NCBI GenBank assembly: GCA_916613615.1
Contig: OU744725.1
Span: 55,803,075 to 55,867,074 of the forward strand
Reading direction: 5' to 3'
Origin: Steromphala cineraria
Lineage: Eukaryota; Mollusca; Gastropoda; Trochida; Trochidae
DNA: 64,000 nt
Positions 24,671-36,812 of this stretch are shown here, in pieces. Made by a program: the position numbers and the translations under genes. The notes beneath the pieces were generated by a model. It did no database searches. It saw only the letters and a list, made by a program, of their open reading frames with translations, and was not told where the DNA came from. How positions within the stretch are numbered: position 1 is the first letter of the stretch; the number at the start of each line of letters is the position of its first letter.

Positions 24671-25401
24671 GGGGATACTTAATTTTTCACATTTAACTTC
24701 TGATTTGATGCATTATTTATGCTGCCTTCGCCCCTTTTGATATCTCTTTAGTAATGCATGGAACAACCATGGAATGAGATCATACAGCATTTACAGTATT
24801 GTTAATATTAATAGACTGTCATCTTATATGAGCGTTTTCAGTTAATCCTAAAAAAATGATAATGATTATTAGATATAAGACAATTTAACAATTTCACATG
24901 GAATAGAAAGATAAGTTCCATAGACCACGTTTCTTCTTGTACATCTAACATTGTTACATTTACATTAATTCAAACAAATTAACCCTAAAAATGTCACAAC
25001 TTAAAATAGTACATACTTGATTGTCATAACGCATACAGTAAAAATGGGCACAGAAAAAAACTTATCCTGTTAATCGTAAATTAGCACTATTGACAAAACT
25101 CTCTGTTCGGAAAAATCATTCTTTGACCTCTAGTTACAATTTGCTTCAAATTGTAATCGATTCCATTAACTTATCTTCCACAAATACAACGATAAGGTCA
25201 ACATGAAATATTAAGAGAAATGAAGTTTGGAATGAATAATTATTTAATGCTAATTGCTATTTCGGACAATAATCAATAATGTGACCTATGAAAAAAAAAA
25301 AAATGCGTTTTTATATAGATTCAATGATTGTTGTTTAGCCTTCTTCGAAGATGATATTCTTTTCACAATGTCAACCTTTACACCCACACTCTACTAACAA
25401 T
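24671..25401. other. Intergenic, nothing recognised
   Basis: AT-rich, with a 12-13 base A run near 25290. No gene seen. Confidence 0.5.
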
Positions 25402-25766
25402 TTAAAGGGGCAGTAGCACGTTTTAAGGGGGAATATAAGGTGATGTCAGGAAAATGAAAATTAATGGTTCCATTTGAAAGACAATGTATTTAAACTAAAT
25501 GGAGCAGTAATAAATCAAATATATAATGTAAAGGTTAGCCATGTGATTCCTTTTTCTTACACAAAATGAAGTAAATGTGTTCACACAAAATGGCCGCCAA
25601 TGGATTTCATGTGAATCTTCATATTTTGTCCTCTGACTGTGGCTGACTGACTTGTGTAATGAAATTTTATGACACTATCAAAATAATACATTTAGCATTA
25701 ACGTACAATTATTAATGAAAATGTTGATATATAAAATTATCAAAAAACGTGCTACTGCCCCTTTAA
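25402..25766 (+). mobile_element. Family A MITE, copy 8
   Basis: Full-length forward copy with well-preserved termini, including GGGGGAATATAAGGTGATGT. It is a good reference for the family. Confidence 0.93.
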
Positions 25767-25945
25767 ACATGTTTCAAAAGGAAGGAATGTTACAAAATAA
25801 ACAAAAACATACAAACTAATCTTTACCAGAAATATTTTCGAAACCTTTTAAAGTTTAGAAATTTAATCACATATATATATTATTATGGAAAATGCATTAA
25901 ACAAACATTATTAATTTAAATAAGAAAGCATGAATGGTTCCGTTG

Positions 25946-26040
25946 CAATCTAGTTAAAACTAGCTGTAATGTTATCGTCCCCAAGTCCTAACGTAAGGAC
26001 CTAGGCGACGATAACATTACAGCTAGTTTTAATTAGATTG
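25946..26040. mobile_element. 95-bp palindromic element F with 10-bp target duplication
   Basis: Arms of 34 bp begin CAATCTAGTTAAAACTAGC and read as near-perfect complements around a 27-bp centre. The direct repeat GGTTCCGTTG flanks the element at 25936-25945 and 26041-26050. It is too small to code for anything, so it would need a transposase from elsewhere. A 9-11 bp duplication is usual for Mutator-like transposons, but the family is not identified. Confidence 0.85.
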
Positions 26041-26050
26041 GGTTCCGTTG

Positions 26051-26496
26051 TAACGGTAGTTACAAAACGGTACCGGATATCAGAGGTATATTGCAATCTG
26101 GAATAATATTATATAAGGTTTTATAACAGTAGTAAATATGTAATCGGGTTAACATACCAGGTTGCCCATAAAGTTGCGGAGGTCATGAATAAAATTCCCC
26201 AATGCATGATTGAGGGGAGGATATACAGAGGCGGACGATATTATTACTGATACAATAAACACAGTTTTCTTCATTACTGAAGAGAATAAGGCGTACGGTT
26301 CAAAACAGCCGCTGTCTCAAGGGATATAGTTCCCACCGCTAAGCTATTTTGCATCATTATAGGCTCTGTGTAGGATTCACCGTAAATGATTTCATCTTAT
26401 TCAAGTTCACAAAACAACGTCCCGGGGGAGTAGAAGTGTATAATTAAAGGAATAAATGCCATCACAAAACGATCTCCGAAAGTTACCCCTTGAGAA
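26051..26496 (-). other. 3' flank of the SK channel gene
   Basis: This should hold the 3' untranslated region. I see no clear AATAAA on the minus strand, no poly-T run on the plus strand that would mark a retrocopy tail, and no other gene. Confidence 0.35.
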
Positions 26497-27882
26497 TTAT
26501 TCAAATTTGCCAGTGCGAAGCTTGTTGCCTATAGCAACTACGTGATCGTATATGAGCGAGAGTTTCGCTTCCATGTTGTTGACCTTTTCCTCAATAGACG
26601 TCTGACGTAGTTTGATTTGATCTACACCGTTGGACATTTCCCCCTGTGCTTTGTTAACCTCGACGACAGTGACAGCCTGATCTACCAATCTTCGTTGCGC
26701 GCACTTAATCTCCCGAATGTTGTAGATGGCACGGAGCAACTTCCGCTGAGATCGCAGAACTTGTCTGTCTTTCTGCGCCGAATTAATTCCCTTCTTGTTG
26801 GATCTATACACGAACCATCCGCATTTGACCACATTTGCCGCCTCGTGTTTAAGACGCTTGTCCAGATCTACGTCAAGAACAAAATCATGTACGTACTTCT
26901 CGGCACGTGAGAGTTCAAGCTTACGTGCAAGCACTGCAACAACGAGGGCCGTGCAACCAGCTCCCATAATCCCCGTCATTACAGATATACCACGGCCACA
27001 GTAGGAATTAGGCACAATGTCACCGTATCCGATTGTTAGAAAGGTGATTGCTATCACCCACATGGTGTTGAGGAAGTTGGCGTGTATCTTATCACTATCC
27101 ATCTCACACAATCTCAGCGCCCAACTCGCAATTACAAACAGGGACACCATGATTACCGCCAGTACGTAGTCCGGATAGAGAGCCATCATTGATTTGAATA
27201 TAAACCTGAAGTTGAAGTTTATCCTGTTGAGCGCGCCAAGACTCTGTGATGAAGCATCTTCGAACAACTTGCTGTGGAGAAGGATAGTCCTGCAGACAAG
27301 ATATAGCCTAAGAAACATGGGTAGCGACAAGACGACATCAAGGGGAACCTGGACATCCCCCCTCCCAGGGTCGTTGTCAGACGTGGTCGAGTGCCAGGTG
27401 ATGGTGAAATCCCCGGGTATCGGGTGGGGGATACAGATCATAAACTCAATCACTATAAAGACGATCCGTCTATAGCTCATTGCAAGGCGCCAGTCTTCTA
27501 CACTGTTGTTTACGGTAAACAACTGGATATCCGACTTGTGGTACAAGCCCAGGAAGATTAGAAGTGCAACGGTGCATGCCGTCATGCACATCTTCAGTAA
27601 GTAGGAGGGCAAGCTTGACCGGGATATCACCCTCGCAAAGGCCAATTCTGTCTCTATAACCATTAGTAAAATACCCGTGATTGCCAAGGAGAGCGCGATA
27701 TCACAAACGCGCTTCCTCCGGGCAAAGAGTTCCTTTCGTTTCGCCAGCTTGCTTCCTACGGTTGCAAATCTCTTAGATTTCAGTTCCTGCTGTTCAAAGC
27801 TAGTGTAGAGTTTATGTTTTCTGTATCTGTTCATCCCAACCAGAGGGATAGCTGGGTCTTCAATAATTGAACTCATTGTCAT
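26497..27882 (-). CDS. Small-conductance calcium-activated potassium channel (SK/KCNN family)
   Basis: Forms tetrameric plasma-membrane K+ channels gated by Ca2+ through bound calmodulin. Numbering follows the 465-codon open frame from 27894. Domains: basic N-tail; S1 about 63-80 followed by VIETELA; S2 about 99-117; S3 with HPIPG (157-161); S4 about 186-207 with LPMFLRLYL; S5 about 242-262; pore AITFLTIGYGDIVP (282-295); S6 about 303-323 with MGAGCTALVVAV; calmodulin-binding domain about 325-410 starting ARKLELSRAEK; C-terminal coiled coil about 420-460. The frame opens with GTG directly after an in-frame TAA, so translation starts at ATG codon 5 (27882, weak context) or 7 (27876, A at -3). 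At about 461 residues it is near the short vertebrate members, with a reduced N-tail. The frame has no introns, unusual for the family, and is richer in GC than its surroundings. Function is inferred from strong motif agreement. Confidence 0.95.
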   Translation of the reverse strand: MTMSSIIEDPAIPLVGMNRYRKHKLYTSFEQQELKSKRFATVGSKLAKRKELFARRKRVCDIALSLAITGILLMVIETELAFARVISRSSLPSYLLKMCMTACTVALLIFLGLYHKSDIQLFTVNNSVEDWRLAMSYRRIVFIVIEFMICIPHPIPGDFTITWHSTTSDNDPGRGDVQVPLDVVLSLPMFLRLYLVCRTILLHSKLFEDASSQSLGALNRINFNFRFIFKSMMALYPDYVLAVIMVSLFVIASWALRLCEMDSDKIHANFLNTMWVIAITFLTIGYGDIVPNSYCGRGISVMTGIMGAGCTALVVAVLARKLELSRAEKYVHDFVLDVDLDKRLKHEAANVVKCGWFVYRSNKKGINSAQKDRQVLRSQRKLLRAIYNIREIKCAQRRLVDQAVTVVEVNKAQGEMSNGVDQIKLRQTSIEEKVNNMEAKLSLIYDHVVAIGNKLRTGKFE

Positions 27883-29792
27883 ACAGTATTTCACTTATGT
27901 GTCCCAGATGAATAGGATGTTTAATTCAGCATCTGTTGTTCTCACTCAAGCGAGACGTCTTACAGCTGCTACAGTTCGCACAAATACCAGATCTCCGTGA
28001 ACCCAGTAGAAGTCAGAAAGACAGATAGGGCGGTGAGATAGTGAACAACTTGCATGAACACATATTGTTATCCTTAGCGCTATCGATCCGTCAACGGAAT
28101 AGAGAGCAACTTCTCATTAACGACTGGACACATAGCACCAACAGTAGATGTATATAGATATTGATAAATAAAATTAATTAAGGCTTTATCTCTTACTTAC
28201 ATGCTGGCATATATTCCGATATATTACACGAAGACGAACACCTATATCCTCACTTGTTTTGAAACATAGCTTCAATCTCTGTTTAGACTTGTCCTGCACT
28301 GTATACCACGTGTTCCCCTAATTGACTTACACGAACAGCAGGCGTCGCGTTTCTTCCGTGCATTAAAATAATGTCATTGGGAATATTCCTAAAACACAAG
28401 GAGGACGTATTCATATATGCATCTGTCTTTACCCAAGTCGTTTCATTTTCTAGTAAGGAATAAATATTTCAGTACCTTTGGAAGCCGTATTTTCTTAACT
28501 TCGTCGACGTGTCTTGTGGGCGTATCACCACAGTCCAGCATCGTTGGTCATTTGCATATCCTTCTATACTTGCTTGTGGGCTGTTGTTTGAATCTGACCA
28601 GTCAATGTAGTTCGGTCATTGATTCTCCAATGCTCTCGAGAATTCTAGCTGGTCCGAAGTGGAGCCATATCGCCTAATTAGCGCATTATAGTTTCCTCCG
28701 ACACCAAGATTAGCCTCATGCCATGGCAGACGCTCTTTCAATCAAGTTCTGGAGATCTGAACGCACCTCATCCTAATGAGACTGGCTATTCTTCTTGGTA
28801 ATTTGTCCTCGAAGCCTATAAACTATAACTAGTCAAATTTCAAAGATGCCTGTAACGACAGTTTGTTATGGCATCCTTTATCAATTTACAAATGGTAGAA
28901 GTATGATTCTCGGGGAGTGTAAATGGTTGATTGATGCCATCTCATGTGTCATTTCCCCCGTGAAGTCGCTCTGTAATTTAGTGACAATTGGCAATGTTTG
29001 CCTGCTGCTTCCCTGCTCGTTTCTCTGTCACAAGCTTCGCCAGCTTTCAGGCCCGATCAATAAGAGCTCCACAGCGTTTGCTACATTATAAAATAATCAT
29101 GCAAGTTAACTGGATACTGAGCGGCTTATGAGTTATCTTCACGGCACGTAAAATAGAAATACACCATTCTTTAAGCGAGTTATACCGTGATTCCACTGAT
29201 CTAACTTCGAGAATCCTTCGTGATGGATGTTGCCGTTTTGAATTTTAAAACAACCTTTTTTACACAATTTTCAATAGTTATGATTTATGATCGCCAGATA
29301 CTTCTAAAGGCTATCCCATCACAGTTTGAACTTTAGCTACTTCCACGTGGAAAATTACGTAGGTTTTGAGTGAATGACGTCCTTCTTAGAGGCAATCGCT
29401 CCTCTTTACGCATGTATTCACATATTTCAGGGATGGAATCTTTGTTAAGGGGCAAGATTAATTATTAATATTTCATATCTTGTAACAAACTGACATTTAC
29501 AGATAAAGCTGAAAGGCTCCCACGCAAACCATAACGTGCCATATAACGAAATATTGCTGAGGTTTTTGTCATCTAAATGTTTAGGACTACACGCACCAAT
29601 AAATAATATAAACATTTATTCATATTTTGTTTTTAACAGAGATGATGTTATGGTTGTTTATATTTAGCAATCGTTATGCCGACCACAAAACTTAATTCGA
29701 TGATTGCTGAACCTTAATTGTATTTACATGCTAAAACACAAAAAGTGCTTAAAAGACATGCATTAGTGTGGTATTATCAAACCTGAAAGGAC
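27883..29792. other. Upstream flank of the SK gene, no further gene recognised
   Basis: The first few hundred bases should contain the 5' untranslated region and promoter, but no TATA box or initiator can be assigned with confidence. Plus-strand frames of 86 codons (28417-28677) and 81 codons (28846-29091) have no recognisable domain and lie in slightly GC-richer sequence. They could be chance frames or remnants. Confidence 0.35.
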
Positions 29793-29985
29793 AAAGTTAA
29801 CACGCGTGGCGTCGTGGTATGAAGAACAGCGTTGACATATTAATGCGATGGTCCTCGTTCCGCGTTAAGGACATATGCAAGCATATATTCCATATGCGTC
29901 ACCTCTTGACTCAATACTTTATCCTGGTGTGATGGTTTGGCTGCTTTAGTGATTCTGAGAGCTATTCCAGCTTGAGCGTCAATGC
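29793..29985 (+). repeat. Dispersed block M, copy 1
   Basis: Aligns with 37733-37925 through anchors AAAGTTAACACGC or GTTAAGTTGACACGC, then GCGATGGTCC or GCAATGGTTCC, ATATGCGTCACC or ATATGCGCCACC, and AGTGATTCTGA or AGGATTCTGA. The element type is unknown. Confidence 0.55.
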
Positions 29986-30149
29986 TATACATATGCTATA
30001 CAATGTCACCCATAGAACGGTAGAAGCCAGGCCAAGTCGTTCTACAATCTGCTGTTCTTTTCGATTCTATTACTATGCCTTTCTTGCCGTCTGTTATCTA
30101 ATCCTTTCGGTTGTTTTATAAACTCTATTCGTCCTTGTTACTTACAGAT

Positions 30150-30490
30150 CATTCTCACCCCACAGAGGCAAATAAAGTCATGAAATGTTTATACAGCCTC
30201 TGTTCTTTTATGCCGACTTTGTGGTTTAGAATGGGAGATGCCTGATTGGAGGCAAACAAAGTTAGTTGTGTAATCAGCGACACTGTTATACTGAATCAAG
30301 GCAAAAGCATTGTGATATGAACTACCCTTTTCATGCGAGAAGCGTTGTCATTTGAAAAAGAAATTCAAATGGATTGTGATGCAATTTTTGTCCGCCAGGG
30401 GAAACTGCCGGAACCCACGAATTTCGGCGTAATAGAACAGAGGCTGTATCAATATTTCATGACTTGATCTGCCTCTGTGGGGAGAGAATG
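30150..30490 (-). mobile_element. Family B MITE, copy 5
   Basis: Full-length reverse copy. Its flanks are CTTACAGAT (30141-30149) and CTAACAGAT (30491-30499), a 9-bp duplication with one mismatch. Confidence 0.9.
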
Positions 30491-30499
30491 CTAACAGAT

Positions 30500-30734
30500 C
30501 TCATCCTTTAATGAATAACATTGAATTATTCACATGCATATATATAGAGAACAACTGTTAATATTGTTGAAGAAATTGTTTTTATTTCAGTAGAATTTTA
30601 CGTCTATGTTAAAACTGATGGGGCTTGAGGCATTGAGACGTAGAAGACAATTGCAACAGGGGTTTTGAATGTATTTGGGATAAGAGACTTAATTTTTACC
30701 GAGATGTGAAAGGATTTTGAGTAATTTTAGTGTG
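30500..30734. other. Short spacer, nothing recognised
   Basis: No feature seen before the low-complexity tract. Confidence 0.4.
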
Positions 30735-31095
30735 AAATGTGATAGAACGTGAATGCATTGTGAGTGAAATTTGGCTGATAAGTGAAATCTGAATTTAATG
30801 TCTTAAATGGGAATGACTTTAAGTGAAATGTGAGTGATATGAGAATATATACTAAGAACAAAATGTTTATGAAATGTGAATAAAATGTGAGTTACATGAC
30901 AGTGATATGAAATTTAGTAGATAATGAATAAAGTGAAAATGAAATATCAGTGAAATTTAAATGGAATGTATGTAAGTGAAATGAAATGTATTAGTGATAT
31001 GGGTGTGATATATTCATTTAATTAGTTCAATGCGAGTTAATTATGAAATAAACGTTAGTCAAATGTGAATAAAAATTGTTATCAAAGTGAAATGA
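30735..31095. repeat. Degenerate low-complexity tract rich in GTGAAATGTGA-like words
   Basis: Words such as GTGAAATGTGA, GTGATATGA and GTGAAATT recur irregularly about every 10-25 bases with no clear unit. It is probably a decayed short tandem repeat. Confidence 0.6.
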
Positions 31096-32190
31096 AGATA
31101 ACTGTCTAAGCGCCGTTTGCCAATTGAAAAATTGCGCATATGTACAATATGTTGCCAAGATGTGAAAAGTAAAGTATAGATACATCAGAACCTCATACCT
31201 CACGAGTTATTCTAACGAGAGTTGATTTCATAATTAGTAATATAAGTAAATGCGTGTTGTTCTACTACAATTAATAGACTTTACCGTCACGTGTCATTGC
31301 TTGATGATAAATATGAATTGAAAATAGAGTTTGACGATTTTATTGACGTCAACTTTGAAAATAAATAATGCACGACTCACGCAAACTTTATTGTAATAAT
31401 GACGACGAACGAAGGCGGGTACAAAAATGTGACGTCTTGAATGATAAAATCTTTAGAATGTGTGTAATCCGATCGTACAGGACCGCCCACCTTCACGTTA
31501 AAAATCATACATTTTAATGATCTTTAAATGGATTTCTTTGCTGATAAACATTTAGGTATGGTGATATTTGATATAACGATTGAATGTAGGCATTCATAAA
31601 TTATGCTGATATCACAATCTGACCGATTATCGAGAATGAATCTGACCCACAAAGAAAATTAGCAAGTGCGAAATATACAACACATATTTATGTCATAAGG
31701 ACATTTTAAGCAGAAATTATTTCAGGTGTAGGAACACTTTGATTTGTTTCTCACCACTTCTAAAGAAGCGATACAGATACAACGCGGGATACTAATCTAC
31801 TTCTAATACCTATTGATGCCTATTATTTATCTGTCGTTACAAACTTCCTGTATTCAATATTGAAAAAGTTGAAGCCCCAATTTGTGTATAAGCATCTATA
31901 GCTACGCCGGTTTTTGTCTACAAACAATTGTATTATGAAAGTGAAGGAGTTTAATTATAGCCTTTAAGAATGTAATTTGTATCTAATTGTATCGTTTTTT
32001 TAGAGAGGCGTGTACATTAAATCGGAATATAACTTAAATTACCTTATAAGAATACAACCTGAATTGAAGTTTATCTTTTACAATCCCAACAGTGTAAACT
32101 AAATAGAGACAGTTCATGTTTGTTTCACAAGGTACCATACTTATACACTTGCTTGAAGTCTCAGCAATGATATGACCTTAAAATGAAAGC
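31096..32190. other. Intergenic, nothing recognised
   Basis: A perfect TGACGTCA occurs near 31345, but no surrounding element was identified. Confidence 0.45.
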
Positions 32191-32555
32191 TTAAAGGGGC
32201 AGTAGCACGTTTTTTCATAATTTTATATTTCAAAATTTTCACTGATAAATGTATGTTATTGCTAAATATATTATTTTGATTGTGTAATAAATTTCATTAC
32301 ACAAGCCAATTAGCCATAGTCAGAGGACAAAGTATGAAGATTCACATAAAATCCATTGGCGGCCATTTTTGTGTGAACACCTTTAATTCATTTTCTGCAA
32401 GAAAAAGGTATTGCATTGCTAAACTTTGCATTATATATTTGAATTATTACTGTTCCTTTTAGTTTAGATACATTGTCTTTCAATTGGAACCATTAATTTT
32501 CATTTTCCTGACATCACCTTATATTCCCCCTAAAAATGTGCTACTGCCCCTTTAA
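32191..32555 (-). mobile_element. Family A MITE, copy 9
   Basis: Full-length reverse copy. It carries a 60-codon frame in the same relative place as similar frames in copies 4, 7b and 15. Confidence 0.92.
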
Positions 32556-33932
32556 GGACAACATTTTGTACGAATTACGATAAGGAAATGTTCATATCTT
32601 TCATAACTTGTTGGGCACATTATAAGTAAGAAGTTTACATTGTTTGTATATCATATGTGCATATAACATAATGCGTGAAGAAATTGTATTAGATTTTCTT
32701 TATGAAAAGGGTATGAAGTCCAAAACGATATCAATAAAAGATCTAGAGCAAATGAAGAAACAAAGTTCTCTAACTGATAACAATAAAAGAGCATGAAAAA
32801 AACATTAATTTCCATCTATCAATAAAGTAAACAGCAATGTACACCTTGCACTTAAATTAATGGATGAAATACACCAATGAGTCAAACAGAATGACGACTG
32901 TAATGCTGAATATGGTTCAATGAAGTGAATTGTGAGTAGGATCTAGCATGCGCTGTGTGTTGGCTGTCTCTCATTCTAATGAGCTCGATCCACAAGCATG
33001 ATGGATTAGAGAATGGAGTTTATGATATGTAACGTGCATTTTATCCCCAAGGAAATTGAACATAATACCATGACCCGTGCATAAATAACTAAAATAAACA
33101 TGGACGGAAGAGGAGTTATCCGGCAGTTCAGCTTACTTATACATATTTGATTAATGAGTGATCGGGCTATAATGCCATTCTATTATTTGTTCGGTCCTTT
33201 GTCCCAGAAGCATACACTTCTATACAACACTTCACTGAAATGACATGAGCTAAAAAGGTTAAGCTTAATTATTTCAAGTTCTGACATGCAACGTGCAAAA
33301 AATTCCTCTAACATCGTATTAGGTTGCTCTGTTGTTGTTTATGCTGGGAAAATGACAGTTTGTATACCTACATATTTAAATTAATATGTTCAATTATTTG
33401 TCCTAATAATATCTAAATAGCAACTCAACCAAATGTTATCTATAAAAGGTGGAACAAATATAATATATAGTTGAATATGTACAATTAAAAAAACAATCGA
33501 GGATGTCAGTAAAATACATTTTGAAGTCTGAACTGTAATACAATAACTTCGGATGCAGACTAGCGGGAGGGGGGCAAGTCAGGTTTCTGATGATAACAAA
33601 AGCTTACTTATACCATGACAGGTCACCCAGATTTGTATTATTAATCTAGAGGAAAAGTATTTTTGTTACGTCTAATAACAAAGCGCTCTCCATGACAGTA
33701 CAGGTCCGTACTTCCCCATGTTCGGGTACCTATTTGTACAGCTTGGTGAACTGATTGCAATGTGGAAGAAGTGCCTCGATTTCGTCAGATTTAATTCTGT
33801 CATGAATCATCCACTTTAGTTGATACCCACTTCCCACTTAAATCAACAAATATTCCAATTTTACTATTCGCCCTCTCTCTCTCACGTAACTAGGACAAAG
33901 TGTTAGAATTAAGATGATGTATTCAATTCGGT
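32556..33932. other. Intergenic, nothing recognised
   Basis: No reading frame above 60 codons, no repeat family recognised. Confidence 0.5.
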
Positions 33933-34296
33933 TTGAAGGGGCAGTAGCACGTTTTTGGTGGGAATATAAGGTGATGTCAGGAAAATGAAAATTAATGGTT
34001 CTAATTGAAAGACACTGTATTTAAACTAAATTGAGCAGTAATAATTCAAATATATAACGTAAAGTTTAGCCATGCGATTCCTTTTTCTTACTCAAAATGA
34101 ATTAAAGGTGTTCACACAAAATGGCCGCCAATGGATTGTATGTGATTCTTCATATTTTGTCCTCTGACTATGGATGATTGGCTTGTGTTATGAGATTTTT
34201 GACACTGTCAAAATAATACATATATCATTCACTTACAATTATCAGTGAAAATTTAAAAATATAAAAGTATCAAAAAACGTGCTACTGCCCCTTTAA
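33933..34296 (+). mobile_element. Family A MITE, copy 10
   Basis: Full-length forward copy; the left terminus has TTGAAGGGGC instead of TTAAAGGGGC. Confidence 0.92.
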
Positions 34297-34377
34297 GGCA
34301 TATGTGACGATAACATTTTGAAAATAATTTCAAGGAGACTTCAGTTTCATTTACTATTTCATGTCTATGCTTGACCC

Positions 34378-34734
34378 CATTCTCTACCCACAGACAGAGA
34401 TCAAGTCATGAAATGTTCATACTACTTCTGTTCCCTTAAGACAAATACGTGGGTTCAGGCAGTTTCCCCTGACGGAAAAAATTGCACCACAATCCATTTG
34501 AATATCTTTATCAAATGACAACGGTTCTCGCATGGGAAGGGTTGCTCATGCCACAATGCCTTTGCCATGATTCAGTAGCCAAAATGATGATTTAAGAACA
34601 GCGTCACTGATTGCACAACTAGCTTTGATTGCCTCCAATCAGGCATCTCCCATTATAGACAACAAACTCGTCATATTAGAACAGAAGTAGTATCAACAGT
34701 TTATGACTTGATCTGCCTCTGTGGGGAGAGAATA
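34378..34734 (+). mobile_element. Family B MITE, copy 6
   Basis: Forward copy with diverged termini. Its flanks are GCTTGACCC (34369-34377) and GCTTGACAC (34735-34743), so the 9-bp duplication has one mismatch. It lies about 80 bp from family A copy 10. Confidence 0.88.
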
Positions 34735-34771
34735 GCTTGACACGACTCCATATAATATCTAGACTTCTATT

Positions 34772-35341
34772 TTAAAAATATATGTCCCTTTGATAATTTC
34801 TATGATGTGGAGTATAATTTCTATTTTAATCAATATACGTCCCTTTGACAATTTTAAACAATTTACGTCCCTCTGATAATTTCTATGATGTTGAGTGTAA
34901 TTTATATTTTAAACAATATACCTCCCTCTGATAATTTCTATGATGTTGAGTGTAATTTTTATTTTAAACAATATACCTCCCTCTGATAATTTCTATGATG
35001 TTGAGTGTAATTTTTATTTTAAACAATATACCTCCCTCTGATAATTTCTATGATGTTGAGTGTAATTTTTATTTTAAACAATATACCTCCCTCTGATAAT
35101 TTCTATGATGTTGAGTGTAATTTTTATTTTAAACAATATACCTCCCTCTGATAATTTCTATGATGTTGAGTGTATTTTTTATTTTAAACAATATACCTCC
35201 CTTTGATAATTTCTATGATGTTGAGTGTAATTTTTATTTTAAACAATATACCTCCCTCTGATAATTTCTATGATGTTGAGTGTATTTTTTATTTTAAACA
35301 ATATACCTCCCTTTGATAATTTCTATGATGTTGAGTGTAAT
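34772..35341 (+). repeat. Minisatellite, 55-bp unit, about ten copies
   Basis: Units begin GATAATTTCTATGATGTTGA and end AATATACCTCCCTCT. Spacing is exactly 55 bp from 34930 on. Units in the centre are nearly identical; the left two are degenerate and one is truncated. A CTCT/CTTT variant alternates in the last units, suggesting a two-unit amplification. Confidence 0.95.
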
Positions 35342-35904
35342 GTCCAGATCAGCCCTGGACACTGTCACTCAGCTTGCTAATCCTACTCATCTGGTATCAG
35401 AAAAACAGGGCTCAACAATCCTCTTAGTACAGCACCAAGACGTATCCTACTCGAGAGAAACCTGAGCCTCATTAGCTGGGAGACATCATGTCTCAGACGG
35501 AGAGAGTGGGGGGGGGGGGGGGGGGATTGGAGGGGTAAGACGATGAGACACATACAGATTCCTGCAGGAAGAACAGGTCAGAACAGGTCAGAACAGGGGC
35601 AGGTAACTCCAGTGTACCATTCGTTATACATAATCGCCGCTAAACGTTATTTAAAAACGAGGAAGTGATTGGATAGGTTATGACTGGGTTTGTCTGCGCT
35701 AAACTGGTCATAGGAACATGCGATAGAGGTGGGTGCATTCATACCGAGACGAAGAGGATGTTCAGGCTGGTTCGCGCCCCGATAGAGACAATATTTTTGA
35801 TATTTTATTCCTCGGAGTACGGTCGATTTTAATCAGACTGAGAGGATGTATTCAAGCAAAGTGCACTTCAAATCGGTTGAGGTTATAATTGTGGAAACTA
35901 AACC
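35342..35904. other. Intergenic with an 18-G run and a short tandem repeat
   Basis: An uninterrupted G run lies at 35508-35525. GAACAGGTCA is repeated at about 35571-35598. The sequence here is less AT-rich than average, but no reading frame or domain is recognised. Confidence 0.45.
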
Positions 35905-36259
35905 TTAAAGAGGCAGTAGCACAGTTTTTGAGAATGTTATATTTTCAAATTTTCACTCATAATTGTATGAAAATGCCAAATGCATTATTTTTATAGTGTC
36001 AAAACTCATTACACAAACGAATAATCCATAGTCAGAGAACAAATTATAAAAATTCATGTAAAGTCCATTGGCGGCCATTTTGGCGTGGACACCTTTCATC
36101 AATTTGTGTAAGAAAAGGGAATCGCATGGCTGAACTTTTAATTATATATTTGATTAATTACTGCTCCACTTAGTTTTAATACATTTTAATGGAAACCATT
36201 TTTTAAATTTTCCTGACATCACCTTCATCCCCCCTTAAAATGTGTTACTCCCCCTTTAA
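35905..36259 (-). mobile_element. Family A MITE, copy 11
   Basis: Reverse copy with decayed ends (TTAAAGAGGCAGTAGCAC at left, TACTCCCCCTTTAA at right). Confidence 0.88.
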
Positions 36260-36584
36260 GGGCCATTTTGTTTATTTACACACACACATGTTATTATTCA
36301 ACCTAAATGTGATCTATGTCTTGATGTTTGTGTTTGTGAACAAATGTATATCTTTAATGTGAATACACCCTGAAAAGTAATGCTTGAACAATCCAATGTA
36401 TTTCAACATGAGTTTATCATTACCAATTTAACGTACGTTACTGAGGAATATATTTGTGTTGCTTCAGACAAAGCTATTAAAGTGAATTCCTTCACATCTT
36501 CGGTCATGAGGCTGGATGGAAATTTGCACTCAAATTACCTAGCCTTGATTTAGTTATGTTTAGTTTAGTTACTTTTTTCGACGT

Positions 36585-36812
36585 CCGAAGTACAGTACCC
36601 CCTGCAAAGGTGCCATAGCATTTTACGAACCCGCTTTTGGTGATGTCATCATTTTATGTTTAAGATTCTCAGTATTTTGGTAAATTGTCTCCTATTCAAT
36701 TAAATGTGGTCCGATTTTCTTCAGGTTGGTCGCAAACTTTGCAACAAATACAATGAATACAGTAAAAAATCTTGAAACTCACACGTTTTGAATATGGGGC
36801 TTAAATGTGAAT
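36585..36812 (-). repeat. Dispersed repeat K, copy 2
   Basis: Reverse-complement match to 18840-19245 (GAAGTACAGTACCC, GAACCCGCTTTTGGTGA, TTGAATATGGGGCTTAAA). It lacks the extra 160 bp of the other copy. Confidence 0.65.

Noticed and set aside
27883..27894. Start of the SK protein at the first codon of the open frame
   Set aside because: That codon is GTG and follows a stop; the first ATG is at 27882.
26497..27894. Plus-strand frames inside the SK gene (26617-27475)
   Set aside because: They are antisense shadows of a strongly supported minus-strand gene.
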